Origin: Thermoplasmata archaeon
Lineage (GTDB): Archaea; Thermoplasmatota; Thermoplasmata; Lutacidiplasmatales; UBA184
Length of the DNA: 64,000 bases
NCBI GenBank assembly: GCA_022749815.1
Contig: JAKIWV010000001.1
Location: 1 to 64,000 of the forward strand
Reading direction: 5' to 3'
In this document: one piece after another, positions 34,896 through 44,314 of the stretch
Position numbering within the stretch: position 1 is the stretch's first letter
Layout: every line of letters starts with the position of its first letter
Notes under the pieces: generated by a model
The model's input: only the letters and a program-made list of their open reading frames with translations
Told to the model about the DNA's origin: nothing
Databases searched by the model: none
Translations under genes and position numbers: made by a program

Positions 34896-35177
34896 ACGCG
34901 GAGTGGATGGGCTCCCGAGTTACCTGCCCGACCCAGTTTCAGGGGCTCTTGGCTGACAGTCGGGTCGAAGAGGTTCTTGAGCACTCCGAATCCTGGGCAA
35001 TCGGAACGGAAACCGAGGAGCCACCAGCCATCCATGAGTTCCACGCGCCTAGAGTCCCGGTTTCTCGAGACCCAGGTCGAGTATTCCTCACAATTCGAGT
35101 TGATCCCGGACTCTGACGCCTAGTATTCAAGCGCGACAGTGGGCGGAAACGCTGCGACCGGCGCGGTCGGCACCGAT

Positions 35178-36797
35178 TCACACGTAACCCCAAGAGCGGA
35201 GCCGCTCTTGAAGGTCATCGGAGGGCCCTTGCCCATCGCTCGCCAGAGAGATCTGCCCGGCGACCTTTCGCGCGAACAATTCTGCCCGCGCCCCATCTTC
35301 TCCCGGCACGGTCCCCAGATCAGAGGCCTCTTCAGGATCTTTGTCGAGGTCGAATGTGCTTACCCTACCGGAGCGGGCTTCGAAGATGACCTTGATTCCT
35401 CCCGAGTAGGCGATGGTGTGGAGTCGAGGCGCCCGAGCTCTGACCTGCTCTCTGTTCCCAATCCGGTTCACCTCGATGAACGGATACTCGTCCGCCATTG
35501 CAAGAACGGGTGCCTGCCGCTTGAGCGGCAGACCTTCCTGCAAAGGGATTCCCGGCAGTGAGGGACTCTTGTCGAGGCCGGCGGCGCGAAGTAAGGTCGG
35601 CGCGACATCGACAAGGCTGACAGGGTCAGAATGCTTGATACCACCCCCGTTTCCATGGGGCCAGCGGATCCACAGAGGTACGTGGAGGACGGTCTGGAAC
35701 GGGCTCTGTGCGTGAAACACATTTCCATGCTCGCCAAAGGCTTGACCATGATCGCTTGTGACAATCAACAGGGTATTGTCCCAACGCCCAGCCCGTTGGA
35801 AGACTCGTATGATTGAGTCTACCCGCCGATCCAGGCCTGTCAGGATCGCTTCGTAGAGCCGGCGGAGCAGGTCCAACTGCTCCTGTGTCGGTCGCTCTTT
35901 TCCTCCCGAAAAGAGTCTCGCGTTCTGGGAGATCCGGGCGAACCGAAGCCACGACCTCAGGCCGGGAAGGACCGTCCCATCGCTCAGGTACTTCTCGTGC
36001 AGGTCCAGCAGATTCACGAAGCAATGGACGGGGCGCTCGGTCGGCTGGTGTCTAAGCCAACCCTCGAGGGCCGGTTCGATCCACGAGGCCACGGGTGGTG
36101 ACCCTGAATCCCCCGGGCTTCGAAGGATGTGGGCTAATCGATTCAAGGCGTCGACCAAGTTTCCAATAGCTCGGTCGGCCTGAGGCCCGGCGAATACGAC
36201 CCTTGAAAGTTCGTGCCGGACAGCCTCTTGAAGGGAAGGTGTGACTCCCTCCCTTCTGAGAAGGGATTCAGGACGGAGGCGGGCGCGACGATGGTACAGA
36301 CCCTGGCTCAAAACGGATAGCAGGGTCAATACACTGAACGGTCGATTCTCAGGTTCGCCCGAGAGCGCTTCGGGTGAAATCCATCGCAGACTCTTCTCCC
36401 ACCATTCCGCGCAGCGAGACTCCTCGAAAGAACCTGGTGAAGAGAAAAGAGTGCCGACCAAACCGTTCGCGCTCAGCGCTAGCGTGCCATAGCCCTCCTG
36501 TCGAAGCATCCCCGCCACGGTCGGGATGGTCTCGTCGAGCTGGAGTCCGCCTTCCCCCATCACGCCGTGTTCCCACGGGTACCGTCCGGTGAACAAACTC
36601 GCGTGGGACGGAAGGGTCCAGGGGGCGACCGTCGACGCACGGGTGAAAATTGTGCACTCGGCCTTGAGACGCTCGAGCGAGGGGAACGAACCAACCGGGC
36701 CGCCCGTTTCCGGGAACGAGGACGCACGGGCGCAGTCCAAGAGGATGACAACGAGGTTTGGCCGGCCAACTATGGGTCGCTGCCCATGGTCCACCAT
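35178..36797 (-). CDS. Alkaline phosphatase/sulfatase superfamily hydrolase or transferase (Thr-nucleophile type)
   Basis: PNLVVILLDCARASSF; TVAPWTLPSHASLFTGRYPWEHGV; TSDHGQAFGEHGNVFHAQSPFQTVLHVPLWI; C-terminus RLRSWGYV. Confidence 0.88.
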   Translation of the reverse strand: MVDHGQRPIVGRPNLVVILLDCARASSFPETGGPVGSFPSLERLKAECTIFTRASTVAPWTLPSHASLFTGRYPWEHGVMGEGGLQLDETIPTVAGMLRQEGYGTLALSANGLVGTLFSSPGSFEESRCAEWWEKSLRWISPEALSGEPENRPFSVLTLLSVLSQGLYHRRARLRPESLLRREGVTPSLQEAVRHELSRVVFAGPQADRAIGNLVDALNRLAHILRSPGDSGSPPVASWIEPALEGWLRHQPTERPVHCFVNLLDLHEKYLSDGTVLPGLRSWLRFARISQNARLFSGGKERPTQEQLDLLRRLYEAILTGLDRRVDSIIRVFQRAGRWDNTLLIVTSDHGQAFGEHGNVFHAQSPFQTVLHVPLWIRWPHGNGGGIKHSDPVSLVDVAPTLLRAAGLDKSPSLPGIPLQEGLPLKRQAPVLAMADEYPFIEVNRIGNREQVRARAPRLHTIAYSGGIKVIFEARSGRVSTFDLDKDPEEASDLGTVPGEDGARAELFARKVAGQISLASDGQGPSDDLQERLRSWGYV

Positions 36798-36826
36798 TCC
36801 GCACCGCCTATCTTTCCTCCTGTATA

Positions 36827-36837
36827 AGGTCGGCAGA
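36827..36837 (-). promoter_or_regulatory. TATA-like box upstream of the AlkP-superfamily gene
   Basis: Minus strand CGACCTTATACAGGAGG about 32-38 nt before the ATG at 36797. Confidence 0.4.
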
Positions 36838-37180
36838 AGCCAAAATCGCGAATCTTGCACGATCGGGCCCGTGGGGTTCGGCGCACACAGCCTATGTCTT
36901 GGACGGTTACTCTCTCAATGGCCCAGGCTCCGTGCCGCCGCCAAGGATCAACGGGGGGCCCTCGGGACACGCCGGCTACCGTCTTCACCCGCAGGGAACA
37001 GACCGTACAGCAGGGCCGAGCTACCCGAATGGTTTTCCGCCGCGTGAGATGAGTTTCAAAAAGGTTGTATGGGTGTCGAGAAGCCCCCTCGGAGGCTTTA
37101 TTCTTCGAATTTTACCGGACGCCTCAACTGACTTTGGGCTTTGATCCCAATGGAGCTGTTTCCGTCCGAGCAGCAACTCG

Positions 37181-37882
37181 TCAAGACCCGTCAGGCTTGG
37201 CCAGCACATGAATCTCGGCAACGGTGGAGAGGCCGGAGCCGTCGCTCCTCGGTCGGAACCCCCAAGGAATTACCTCCTCAACTAGCATGTCGCTCCGCTC
37301 CAGCCAATCATTCATGTCGGACGGTGACCATGGCGTGTAGGCCTCAGAGCCCAGACGGTCGAAGAGCGTCGTTTCGTGAGCACGCTCTGTCAATAGATGT
37401 ATCAGCAAGCGTCCGCCCGGCTTCAGTTGCTCCGAGAGTTGATCCAAGTAGTTGAGAGCCAATGACCGGGGGATCCGCTCGAACACTCCGATCGCGAGTG
37501 CCACATCCACCCCTCCGGGTATGATGGGAACTCGGGCCCCATCGTACGAGACGAATCTGAGATGAAACGCACCCGCATGGAAGGCCATCTTGCGCGCGAG
37601 CCGAACGAAAAACCGATTGATGTCGACTCCAACGCCTAAGTCTACCGATCCGTCCACCGCGATAAGATGTCCTCCCAATCCGCATCCAAACTCAAGGATC
37701 GTGGCATGAGGGGGGAGGTGCTTCGCCAGTCGACTCATATCGTCTCGACAGATTCCCAGGTACTGGGATTGGGTTAGCAACCTGCCCTTTGTGGCGTAAG
37801 CCGCCGTGGGGTACGTAAGTCCACTGAGTGTCCAAACAATGCGGGTTCTCAGTAACTTGCGGACCGGAGCCGGGAGCTTCAT
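37181..37882 (-). CDS. Class I SAM-dependent methyltransferase
   Basis: ATILEFGCGLGGHLIAVDGSVDLGVGVDINRFFVRLARKM...GGVDVALAIGVFERIPRSLALNYLDQLSEQLKPGGRLLIHLL. Confidence 0.88.
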   Translation of the reverse strand: MKLPAPVRKLLRTRIVWTLSGLTYPTAAYATKGRLLTQSQYLGICRDDMSRLAKHLPPHATILEFGCGLGGHLIAVDGSVDLGVGVDINRFFVRLARKMAFHAGAFHLRFVSYDGARVPIIPGGVDVALAIGVFERIPRSLALNYLDQLSEQLKPGGRLLIHLLTERAHETTLFDRLGSEAYTPWSPSDMNDWLERSDMLVEEVIPWGFRPRSDGSGLSTVAEIHVLAKPDGS

Positions 37883-38229
37883 CTCGTCCGATCAAACCCC
37901 GGTCCCGGTTCAGTGAGGACAATCCATGAAAGCCTTTCGAAAAGTGGGTGGAAGATGGACCCGCCTTTCGTTTGTTACTCCAAGTCTTGAGTAGTGATCT
38001 AAGAAGTGGTTCTGTCACGCGTCAATCGGACTCCGGTGCAACAGTGACATCGACGACCCTTTCTCCATGCGGTCACGAAAGTTGTAAGCCTGCGAATCCT
38101 AACGGATTTCATGTCTGGTGTCAGCAGTGCAAACCCGTTGCTGTCCGATTCGACCGTTACGGTCGCCACGCTTCGGAGTTGCGTCGGCGCCCTAGTCCAA
38201 TTATCCGAATCTTCTGCAGTGCCGTAACG

Positions 38230-39501
38230 ATGTCGGGCGAGATTCAAACGCCGGGTCCGTCGGCAGGTTCGAGGCGGGTTATCTATTCGGTCGTGCCGGG
38301 CGGAAACGGAAACGCGGGCCAGGGTCCCTATGGCCCAAGCACCCCCGGAACGACCACTGCCGGGATACAGGAGGCCATACGGGCGGCCGCGCGGGACGGC
38401 GGCGGTGTCGTTAGGATCGCTCAGGGGACTTACGGGCTCAACGGTGCCATCGTTCTGGCCTCGGGGGTTAACCTGTCGTTTGAAGGGGCCACCATTCGGT
38501 GTCCCACGGGTCGGCCGGCCATCAACGGCACGAATTTGGCGAATGTCATGATGACAGGGCAGGCTGCATTTGTCGCGAGTGCGCCCCAACAAGTTGGGAT
38601 CGCCTTGTCCGGCTGCTCTACCATTGGAATTGTAGGCGAATTCTCCTTTTCTGGATGGACTGGGCCGACAGGTGTGCCGGCAGTCTCCTCCCAAGGGAAC
38701 AGCTCCGTAGCCTTCGCGGGCTGGAGTACAACGGACTCTTCGTTGTTGGTCTCGACAGGTGATTCCCAAATCGAGGTCACCCGGTTCCAGGGGACTGTTT
38801 CCCCCACCGGCCCGGCCCCTTCGAAAGCGTTCATTCACATAGGAACCAACGCAGCACATCCCAACTTGAAAGGGGTGCGCCTCCACGACGTGTTCTTCGA
38901 CGGGGGCGGCCTCCTCGACGTCTCCTTCATGCGGGTGAGACTCGACGTGGCTGCCGGACGATCTGGCACGGACGTTGTCATCGACCGGATTCACTGTCGG
39001 AACGGCTCCCCCCAGAGCGTGTGGGCGGATTGCGTCGACAGCTACGGTATCGACGGGTGTACCATTACCAACGTCGTAGCGGAGGGCTGTTACACGGGGG
39101 TGAGCGTGGCCAACTCCCACTGTACGGTGAGCGACTGTACCGCCACGAACTGCTACTCTCAGGGTCTGCAGTTAGGCGGACCCGGACAGCTTGGACCCAT
39201 CTCCGACATTCTGGTGACAAACTTCGTTGCCCGCGGATGTTGCCGCGGGATCGACCCTGGGCAGAAGATTGTCAATGCGCAGATATTCATCAGCGCGGCC
39301 CACGGCACGATTCAGAACCTGCGATTGGAGGGATGTGTCGGAGACACCGAGCAGGTCCCGACCGGCGTGCACGGTCTTACCATCAACGGTCCCGGAATGG
39401 GGACGGTCGTACTGAAAGGAAGTAGATTCGTGGGGAACCCGGTGGGTAAGAACATCCTGATTGCAGGGACCGTTCCCTCAGGCGTCGTATCCATTCAATG
39501 A
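38230..39501 (+). CDS. Right-handed parallel beta-helix (pectate lyase-like) protein
   Basis: GTTTAGIQEAIRAAARDGGGVVRIAQGTYGLNGAIVLASGVNLSFEGATI, then periodic short beta repeats (DSYGIDGCTITNVVAEGCYTGVSVANSHCTVSDCTATNCYSQGLQL). Start at MSGEIQ assumed; ORF is open to 37948. Confidence 0.85.
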   Translation: MSGEIQTPGPSAGSRRVIYSVVPGGNGNAGQGPYGPSTPGTTTAGIQEAIRAAARDGGGVVRIAQGTYGLNGAIVLASGVNLSFEGATIRCPTGRPAINGTNLANVMMTGQAAFVASAPQQVGIALSGCSTIGIVGEFSFSGWTGPTGVPAVSSQGNSSVAFAGWSTTDSSLLVSTGDSQIEVTRFQGTVSPTGPAPSKAFIHIGTNAAHPNLKGVRLHDVFFDGGGLLDVSFMRVRLDVAAGRSGTDVVIDRIHCRNGSPQSVWADCVDSYGIDGCTITNVVAEGCYTGVSVANSHCTVSDCTATNCYSQGLQLGGPGQLGPISDILVTNFVARGCCRGIDPGQKIVNAQIFISAAHGTIQNLRLEGCVGDTEQVPTGVHGLTINGPGMGTVVLKGSRFVGNPVGKNILIAGTVPSGVVSIQ

Positions 39502-39553
39502 TGGGTAGTCCCACTCGAGTGCGTGAAGGACTAATCAGCCAATTCAGAAAGGC

Positions 39554-40360
39554 TCAAACGGCTCCCGAAACCTGAACTGTCCCACTTTCGGCTCGGCCCG
39601 GTCGAACGAAGTAGGTGTGTTGCTCCATCGCCTGACCTGTCCGACCACCCTGTAATGGACTCTCCCTCACCGTGCTGATCACCTCACCTCCATTTCGGCG
39701 AATGAAACTCAATATCACCGAAGGGGGAATCCAATGAGATTCCCAGCCGCCTTCGTCTGGATTGGTTATTCGACGCAGCACGGTCCTGGTTCGATTAAAA
39801 GCTGGATCCAGCGCCCAGTAGGGAATCCATCGGAGCCACGGATTGGACGGCCCGCTCAACATCTGAAAGACAGCAAGCCCCCGGGCGCGAAGGACCCGGA
39901 GGAAGTCATGGATATAGCCAAGAGCGAACCGTCGAGGATTGTGTTGGAGAACGTTATTCGAAAAGACGAGGTCAAAGGAGGCGTCTCCGAACATCGAGAG
40001 GTCAGGGTGGGGGTTTAGGCGGTATTCGCACCTCTTCCCGAATTTGTTCAGCTGTCGAGCGGCTACCAACATTGGCGGGGCAATGTCGACGCCGACACAA
40101 CGCGTGAAGTGTTTAGCGAACGCCTGGGTTGCGCGCCCCACACCACAGCCGAAATCTAGAACATCGTCGGTGGCGAGCTCCAATCCGAGTTCTCGAATGT
40201 GGGCAAGAACGCCCTCCACGCGGCGCTCTCCAACGAGGAAGAACTCCGTTATGTCCCATCGATTTCCCTTGGTTCCGGCTAAGGCCGCGATTGCCCACAG
40301 TGGGTCTGTTTCAGCAAGCCTACTCCATTCGTCTTGCAAACCATCGAGGCCCATTTGCAT
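39554..40360 (-). CDS. Class I SAM-dependent methyltransferase
   Basis: DDVLDFGCGVGRATQAFAKHFTRCVGVDIAPPMLVAARQLN...FDLVFSNNVLQHNPRRFALGYIHDFLRVLRARGLAVFQM. Start at MQMGLD is tentative. Confidence 0.9.
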   Translation of the reverse strand: MQMGLDGLQDEWSRLAETDPLWAIAALAGTKGNRWDITEFFLVGERRVEGVLAHIRELGLELATDDVLDFGCGVGRATQAFAKHFTRCVGVDIAPPMLVAARQLNKFGKRCEYRLNPHPDLSMFGDASFDLVFSNNVLQHNPRRFALGYIHDFLRVLRARGLAVFQMLSGPSNPWLRWIPYWALDPAFNRTRTVLRRITNPDEGGWESHWIPPSVILSFIRRNGGEVISTVRESPLQGGRTGQAMEQHTYFVRPGRAESGTVQVSGAV

Positions 40361-40788
40361 TGATGTAACCCTCCCCTCGTTGATAACAGAATCTGCCCGA
40401 TCTATCCTAGCTCGGCCCCGGGCTCGAGCTGAACCCGATTTTTGCGTCACGCGCCTTCCGTCGGAGTAGGTCATCTGTGCGCTCGCCTAGACTACGAATT
40501 CCCGCTCTTCGCACCGCCAGTACAGCCATGCAGTTAGGGGTCCGCGCCCGCTTCGACTTCCTTCTACTGAGAAATAACACTAGTCCGGAAAACAGAAATA
40601 GAGGAACCGAACCATGTTTCGATTCCAGGGCCCCCAAGTCCACCCTTCCCAGGGGGTGGGTTACGAGAGGCCGTGCAGCATGCAGTTTGTCTCACCCACC
40701 GAATCGGGTCTTTCGCGCATAATTGACAGGATCCGAGCTAACTCTAAAGAGTGGCCGGTCTGGGTGGGGTGACGCGCAAGGACCCGCA

Positions 40789-43700
40789 ATGCTGAATGAG
40801 GGGCACCCCGGTTCACCGGGAGGTCCGGGCGCGGATACAGATTCGGGGGTTTCGCGGGGGGGCCGCGAGGGATATCCCTCCACGATAAGCTCGGCGTCGC
40901 AAACTTTTGAGGGCCAATCAAATCGCTCGACCCCACACTTGGCTCCTTCGTCTGGACAAAGGCCGTGGCGTCCATGGGACAATCCATTAGCGGACCGCAT
41001 TCGCGAGCTCACATGGCACCACAGATTCGCAATATTCGCAGCTGTGATTTATCTTCTTCCGGTTCTGATCATTTCTCGCCTGGAGTTCATCGCGGCAGCT
41101 GGTCAATATCCTCAGGGAACTAATGCCCTCAATGCTTTTTTGATTTACAGCCACTGGCGGAACTTTCCCCTTGAGGCATGGTTCTATCCATGGACCGATT
41201 GGGGCGAACTGATCTCGACCTACACCGGACCCAACGTGCTCTACCTCGGCGCTTTGACTCTCGATACGTCGACTCTGATTCGGATCCTTGAGCTGGGTTC
41301 ATTTTGGGGTTCTGGATGCGCGATGTATGCCCTTCTTCGAGGGCTTCACGCCAGCAGACTCGGGGCTTTCACAGCTGGCTTCTACTACCTTCTGCTTGAG
41401 CAAACCCCCCAGTTCTTTGAAGGGCATGTCCCCAGCATGATTGGATTGGCCGTCGCACCCCTCTTCCTGTTGGTTCTTCATCGGTTTGGCTCCAGACCAC
41501 GACTCGGATGGGGAGTCGCTGTCGCATTGCTGTTGTACCTCCTTGCGTCGATAGGCGACCTGAGCGTCCTGTACTTTCTCCTGTGCTTTGGGATCCTGCT
41601 CTTCGTTTACGATACTCTGCGGAGCGGCTGGTTTCGCCACATCGAGCGGTCGCATCTCGTTGCACTCGGGGTTACTGCCGGTTTGTTTCTCGTGCTCATG
41701 GCTCCTTGGTGGCTTCCATATGCCGTCGGGGTTAGACCGAAGTATTTTACCAACCTGCTCGGCATCATCCCTCCATTCTCACAGGCCGGCGGGGAGAACA
41801 TTTCCGTGGCCTTGCAGGGAATCGTCCAAGAGAACTCGTTCAGCCGGATCGTCTATGGCAGTCCCACCTACGCCACTGAACTCGGGAGCCTCGATCTTTT
41901 GTATTACCTCGTACCAGCCGCCTCGATTATCTACCTCGTCCTTCGTCGCTCCCTCGACAAGGTTGCGCTGTTCGCCGCTGGGCTTCTCGGAATCATCGTT
42001 TCCACCGCGGGAACGCACCCCGGACTATCGACGTTCAACGGCTTTCTCTACACTTATGTCCCTTTTTTCAACTACATTCCGGATCTTAGGCTCTGGCTAG
42101 AAATCACAGTCGTCGTCTACTCAATCTTTGTGGGTTGGTTGGTTACTGACCTTTCGGCCGTGCTGGCGAATGGGATTCTCCGAGCGCCCCCTGTGGCCCT
42201 CTCCGGCCCGACCCAACCCGTACTCATCGAGGAAGAGATCGATTGGAAAAGCGAGCGTGGTGTCGTGCACCGGCGTCGTGTTTGGGCGCCTCCCTGGGCG
42301 ACTTCCGTCCGAGTGGGCCGTCTCCCAATTCCCAAGTCGGTTAGGTGGATACTTCCGGTTGTCTTGTGTGGGCTCCTCTTGAGCACTGTGGTCCTCGAGA
42401 ACTCGGAGGCCTTCAGTTCGCCACCGGTTCTCTTTCGCTTCCCGGACCCATACCTCGCTGGCTTCGAGTACATTGCTCATCAGCCGGACCGCGGGGGGAT
42501 CCTCACGGTTCCATTTTCAGCGATTTACGAGCGCACCCCATGGGGCGGAGTCTCTGTGAGCACCCTTGTCATGTCAACCACCCTCATAGGGCGCAATGCG
42601 GTTGTGTTTGAAGGGGGCACCCCCTACTCGGCTGCGATGGATCAATTCGTGGCCGGAGGGCTCGTTAGTGGCAATACGAACAACGTATCCAAGTTCCTCG
42701 CCGGTTCAAACATACAGTGGATCACCGCCACCAACTACACGAACTGGTCGTACTCCAGTAGCGGGTACTACAGCCCCCGAGAATCCTACGAACGGCTGTC
42801 TCAGCAGGTGGGCCTCGGGGCCGCGGTCTATTCGGGTAGCATACAGTCCGTCTACGAGCTTTCGAATGTTGCCGGGAACGTGTCGTTCCACCCCTCTTAC
42901 TTCGTCTACTACGGCTCCAGTTCCCTGATCAACGAACTGACCAACGAGCCGAGCTACAACGGGACGCAGGTCTTGCTTAATGGGTCCGCCCTCAGCGGTT
43001 CGACCATTGCTGCTTTCATCGAACACGCTTCTGGCTTGTGGGGCAATGCCTCAACCATTTCCGCTCTTTCGCCGGCGATGCTAAACGCTGCGGTGACTCG
43101 CCACACACCCATCAGCGTGGTCCTGGGACCTGGGGATGTCCAAACGACCCCGATTCCACGAGTTGGCTCCGCGTTCACCGCGAGCAACGCTGTCGCGGTC
43201 CGTCTTCCGGCGATGCTGGGTCAGCTCGAATACTCCTTTCCCCAGTCGAACTTGGTGAACGCGGGAGCCACAACCGTTCAAGGAAACTTGCGAGCGTCTT
43301 GCGCGCCGGGGACCTTGCTCACCCTCTCAAACAGTTTATCGGCCTACAAACTGCCCTACGACCCACCCGGAACTCGTTATCAGGCGCTCAACCTCGCCAG
43401 CCTAGGGGCTGCCGCCCTCGAACCCCCCGACACGATCAACGTTTCCAACGCGACCGGTGTCCCGTACCTAATTTGGACCGTCGTGCCGAGCGACCAATCT
43501 CCACAGTACTTCCAGTTCAAAAATGTACACAATCTGAGCGGAGTCACGGGACTGGCACTCACGCTAAACAACCGAACGGGCCTTCCCCCCACTCTTGGCG
43601 TAAACCTCGATTTCAACAATACCTGGGTCAGGGTCTTTGGAGATCCGTTAGCCGGACCCCCCGGCGGTACCGCGACAACATACTCGTTCAATCTTGCCGC

Positions 43701-44304
43701 GGATATCGGACCCGGGGCGGGGACGCTCGCGCAGTACCGGGGGAACTTGACGAATATTGAATTCGGAACAGAGGCGAGTGGAACCGCGACTGCTCTGAAT
43801 GTGACAAACCTTTCGCTGATTAGATCCCCCGCCTCCGGCCTGTATCAGAACATTCTGACCCCCGCTATGACCCTCGTCGGATCTAGCTCCATCGGACTGA
43901 GCGCGACCTCTCAATGCCTGATCGATACGCTTACCCTCAGTACCACTGCCCCGAGGGGTGGATCGGGTTTCACACCCTACTACGGGAGTCAGCCGATTCC
44001 TACGAGCATCAAGTTGACTTCGAGGGACTCGGGTTGGGGCATTCTACAGGCAGCACAGACTTATGACAGCCTGTGGGGGCTCACGCTCGACGGATTACCC
44101 GCTGGTGCCCACGTCCCAGGCAACATCGGCCTGAATAGCTGGCTAGTCGACCTGTCGGTAGGAGCCCATATATTGATAGCGTACGGCGGACAAGATTACG
44201 TGACCATCGGGACGATTGCTGAGGGCGTTGGCCTTACGGTGTTCGTTGCGATTGCGGTGGTTGCGCGCGTGAAGAGTAAGAGATCGCGAACGCTCGTCCT
44301 CTGA
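40789..44304 (+). CDS. Very large polytopic membrane protein, GT-C-like (YfhO/PTPS-related/AftD-like architecture), with long sequon-rich extracytoplasmic C-terminal region
   Basis: About 12 TM helices in the N-terminal half; TDWGELISTYTGPNVLYLGAL luminal loop; beta-rich C-terminal half and final TM (VGLTVFVAIAVVARVK). The ORF track begins at 40723. Confidence 0.72.
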   Translation: MLNEGHPGSPGGPGADTDSGVSRGGREGYPSTISSASQTFEGQSNRSTPHLAPSSGQRPWRPWDNPLADRIRELTWHHRFAIFAAVIYLLPVLIISRLEFIAAAGQYPQGTNALNAFLIYSHWRNFPLEAWFYPWTDWGELISTYTGPNVLYLGALTLDTSTLIRILELGSFWGSGCAMYALLRGLHASRLGAFTAGFYYLLLEQTPQFFEGHVPSMIGLAVAPLFLLVLHRFGSRPRLGWGVAVALLLYLLASIGDLSVLYFLLCFGILLFVYDTLRSGWFRHIERSHLVALGVTAGLFLVLMAPWWLPYAVGVRPKYFTNLLGIIPPFSQAGGENISVALQGIVQENSFSRIVYGSPTYATELGSLDLLYYLVPAASIIYLVLRRSLDKVALFAAGLLGIIVSTAGTHPGLSTFNGFLYTYVPFFNYIPDLRLWLEITVVVYSIFVGWLVTDLSAVLANGILRAPPVALSGPTQPVLIEEEIDWKSERGVVHRRRVWAPPWATSVRVGRLPIPKSVRWILPVVLCGLLLSTVVLENSEAFSSPPVLFRFPDPYLAGFEYIAHQPDRGGILTVPFSAIYERTPWGGVSVSTLVMSTTLIGRNAVVFEGGTPYSAAMDQFVAGGLVSGNTNNVSKFLAGSNIQWITATNYTNWSYSSSGYYSPRESYERLSQQVGLGAAVYSGSIQSVYELSNVAGNVSFHPSYFVYYGSSSLINELTNEPSYNGTQVLLNGSALSGSTIAAFIEHASGLWGNASTISALSPAMLNAAVTRHTPISVVLGPGDVQTTPIPRVGSAFTASNAVAVRLPAMLGQLEYSFPQSNLVNAGATTVQGNLRASCAPGTLLTLSNSLSAYKLPYDPPGTRYQALNLASLGAAALEPPDTINVSNATGVPYLIWTVVPSDQSPQYFQFKNVHNLSGVTGLALTLNNRTGLPPTLGVNLDFNNTWVRVFGDPLAGPPGGTATTYSFNLAADIGPGAGTLAQYRGNLTNIEFGTEASGTATALNVTNLSLIRSPASGLYQNILTPAMTLVGSSSIGLSATSQCLIDTLTLSTTAPRGGSGFTPYYGSQPIPTSIKLTSRDSGWGILQAAQTYDSLWGLTLDGLPAGAHVPGNIGLNSWLVDLSVGAHILIAYGGQDYVTIGTIAEGVGLTVFVAIAVVARVKSKRSRTLVL

Positions 44305-44314
44305 AGGATACTCA

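Noticed and set aside
34896-35177. Possible gene remnant on the minus strand (MELMDGWWLLGFRSDCPGFG...)
   Set aside because: Looks protein-like for about 20 residues but I could not match it to any family or to another gene in the window.
36861-37180. Plus-strand ORF reading AYVLDGYSLNGPGSVPPPRINGG...
   Set aside because: No recognisable domain; lies between two minus-strand genes and includes the probable promoter of the AlkP-like gene.
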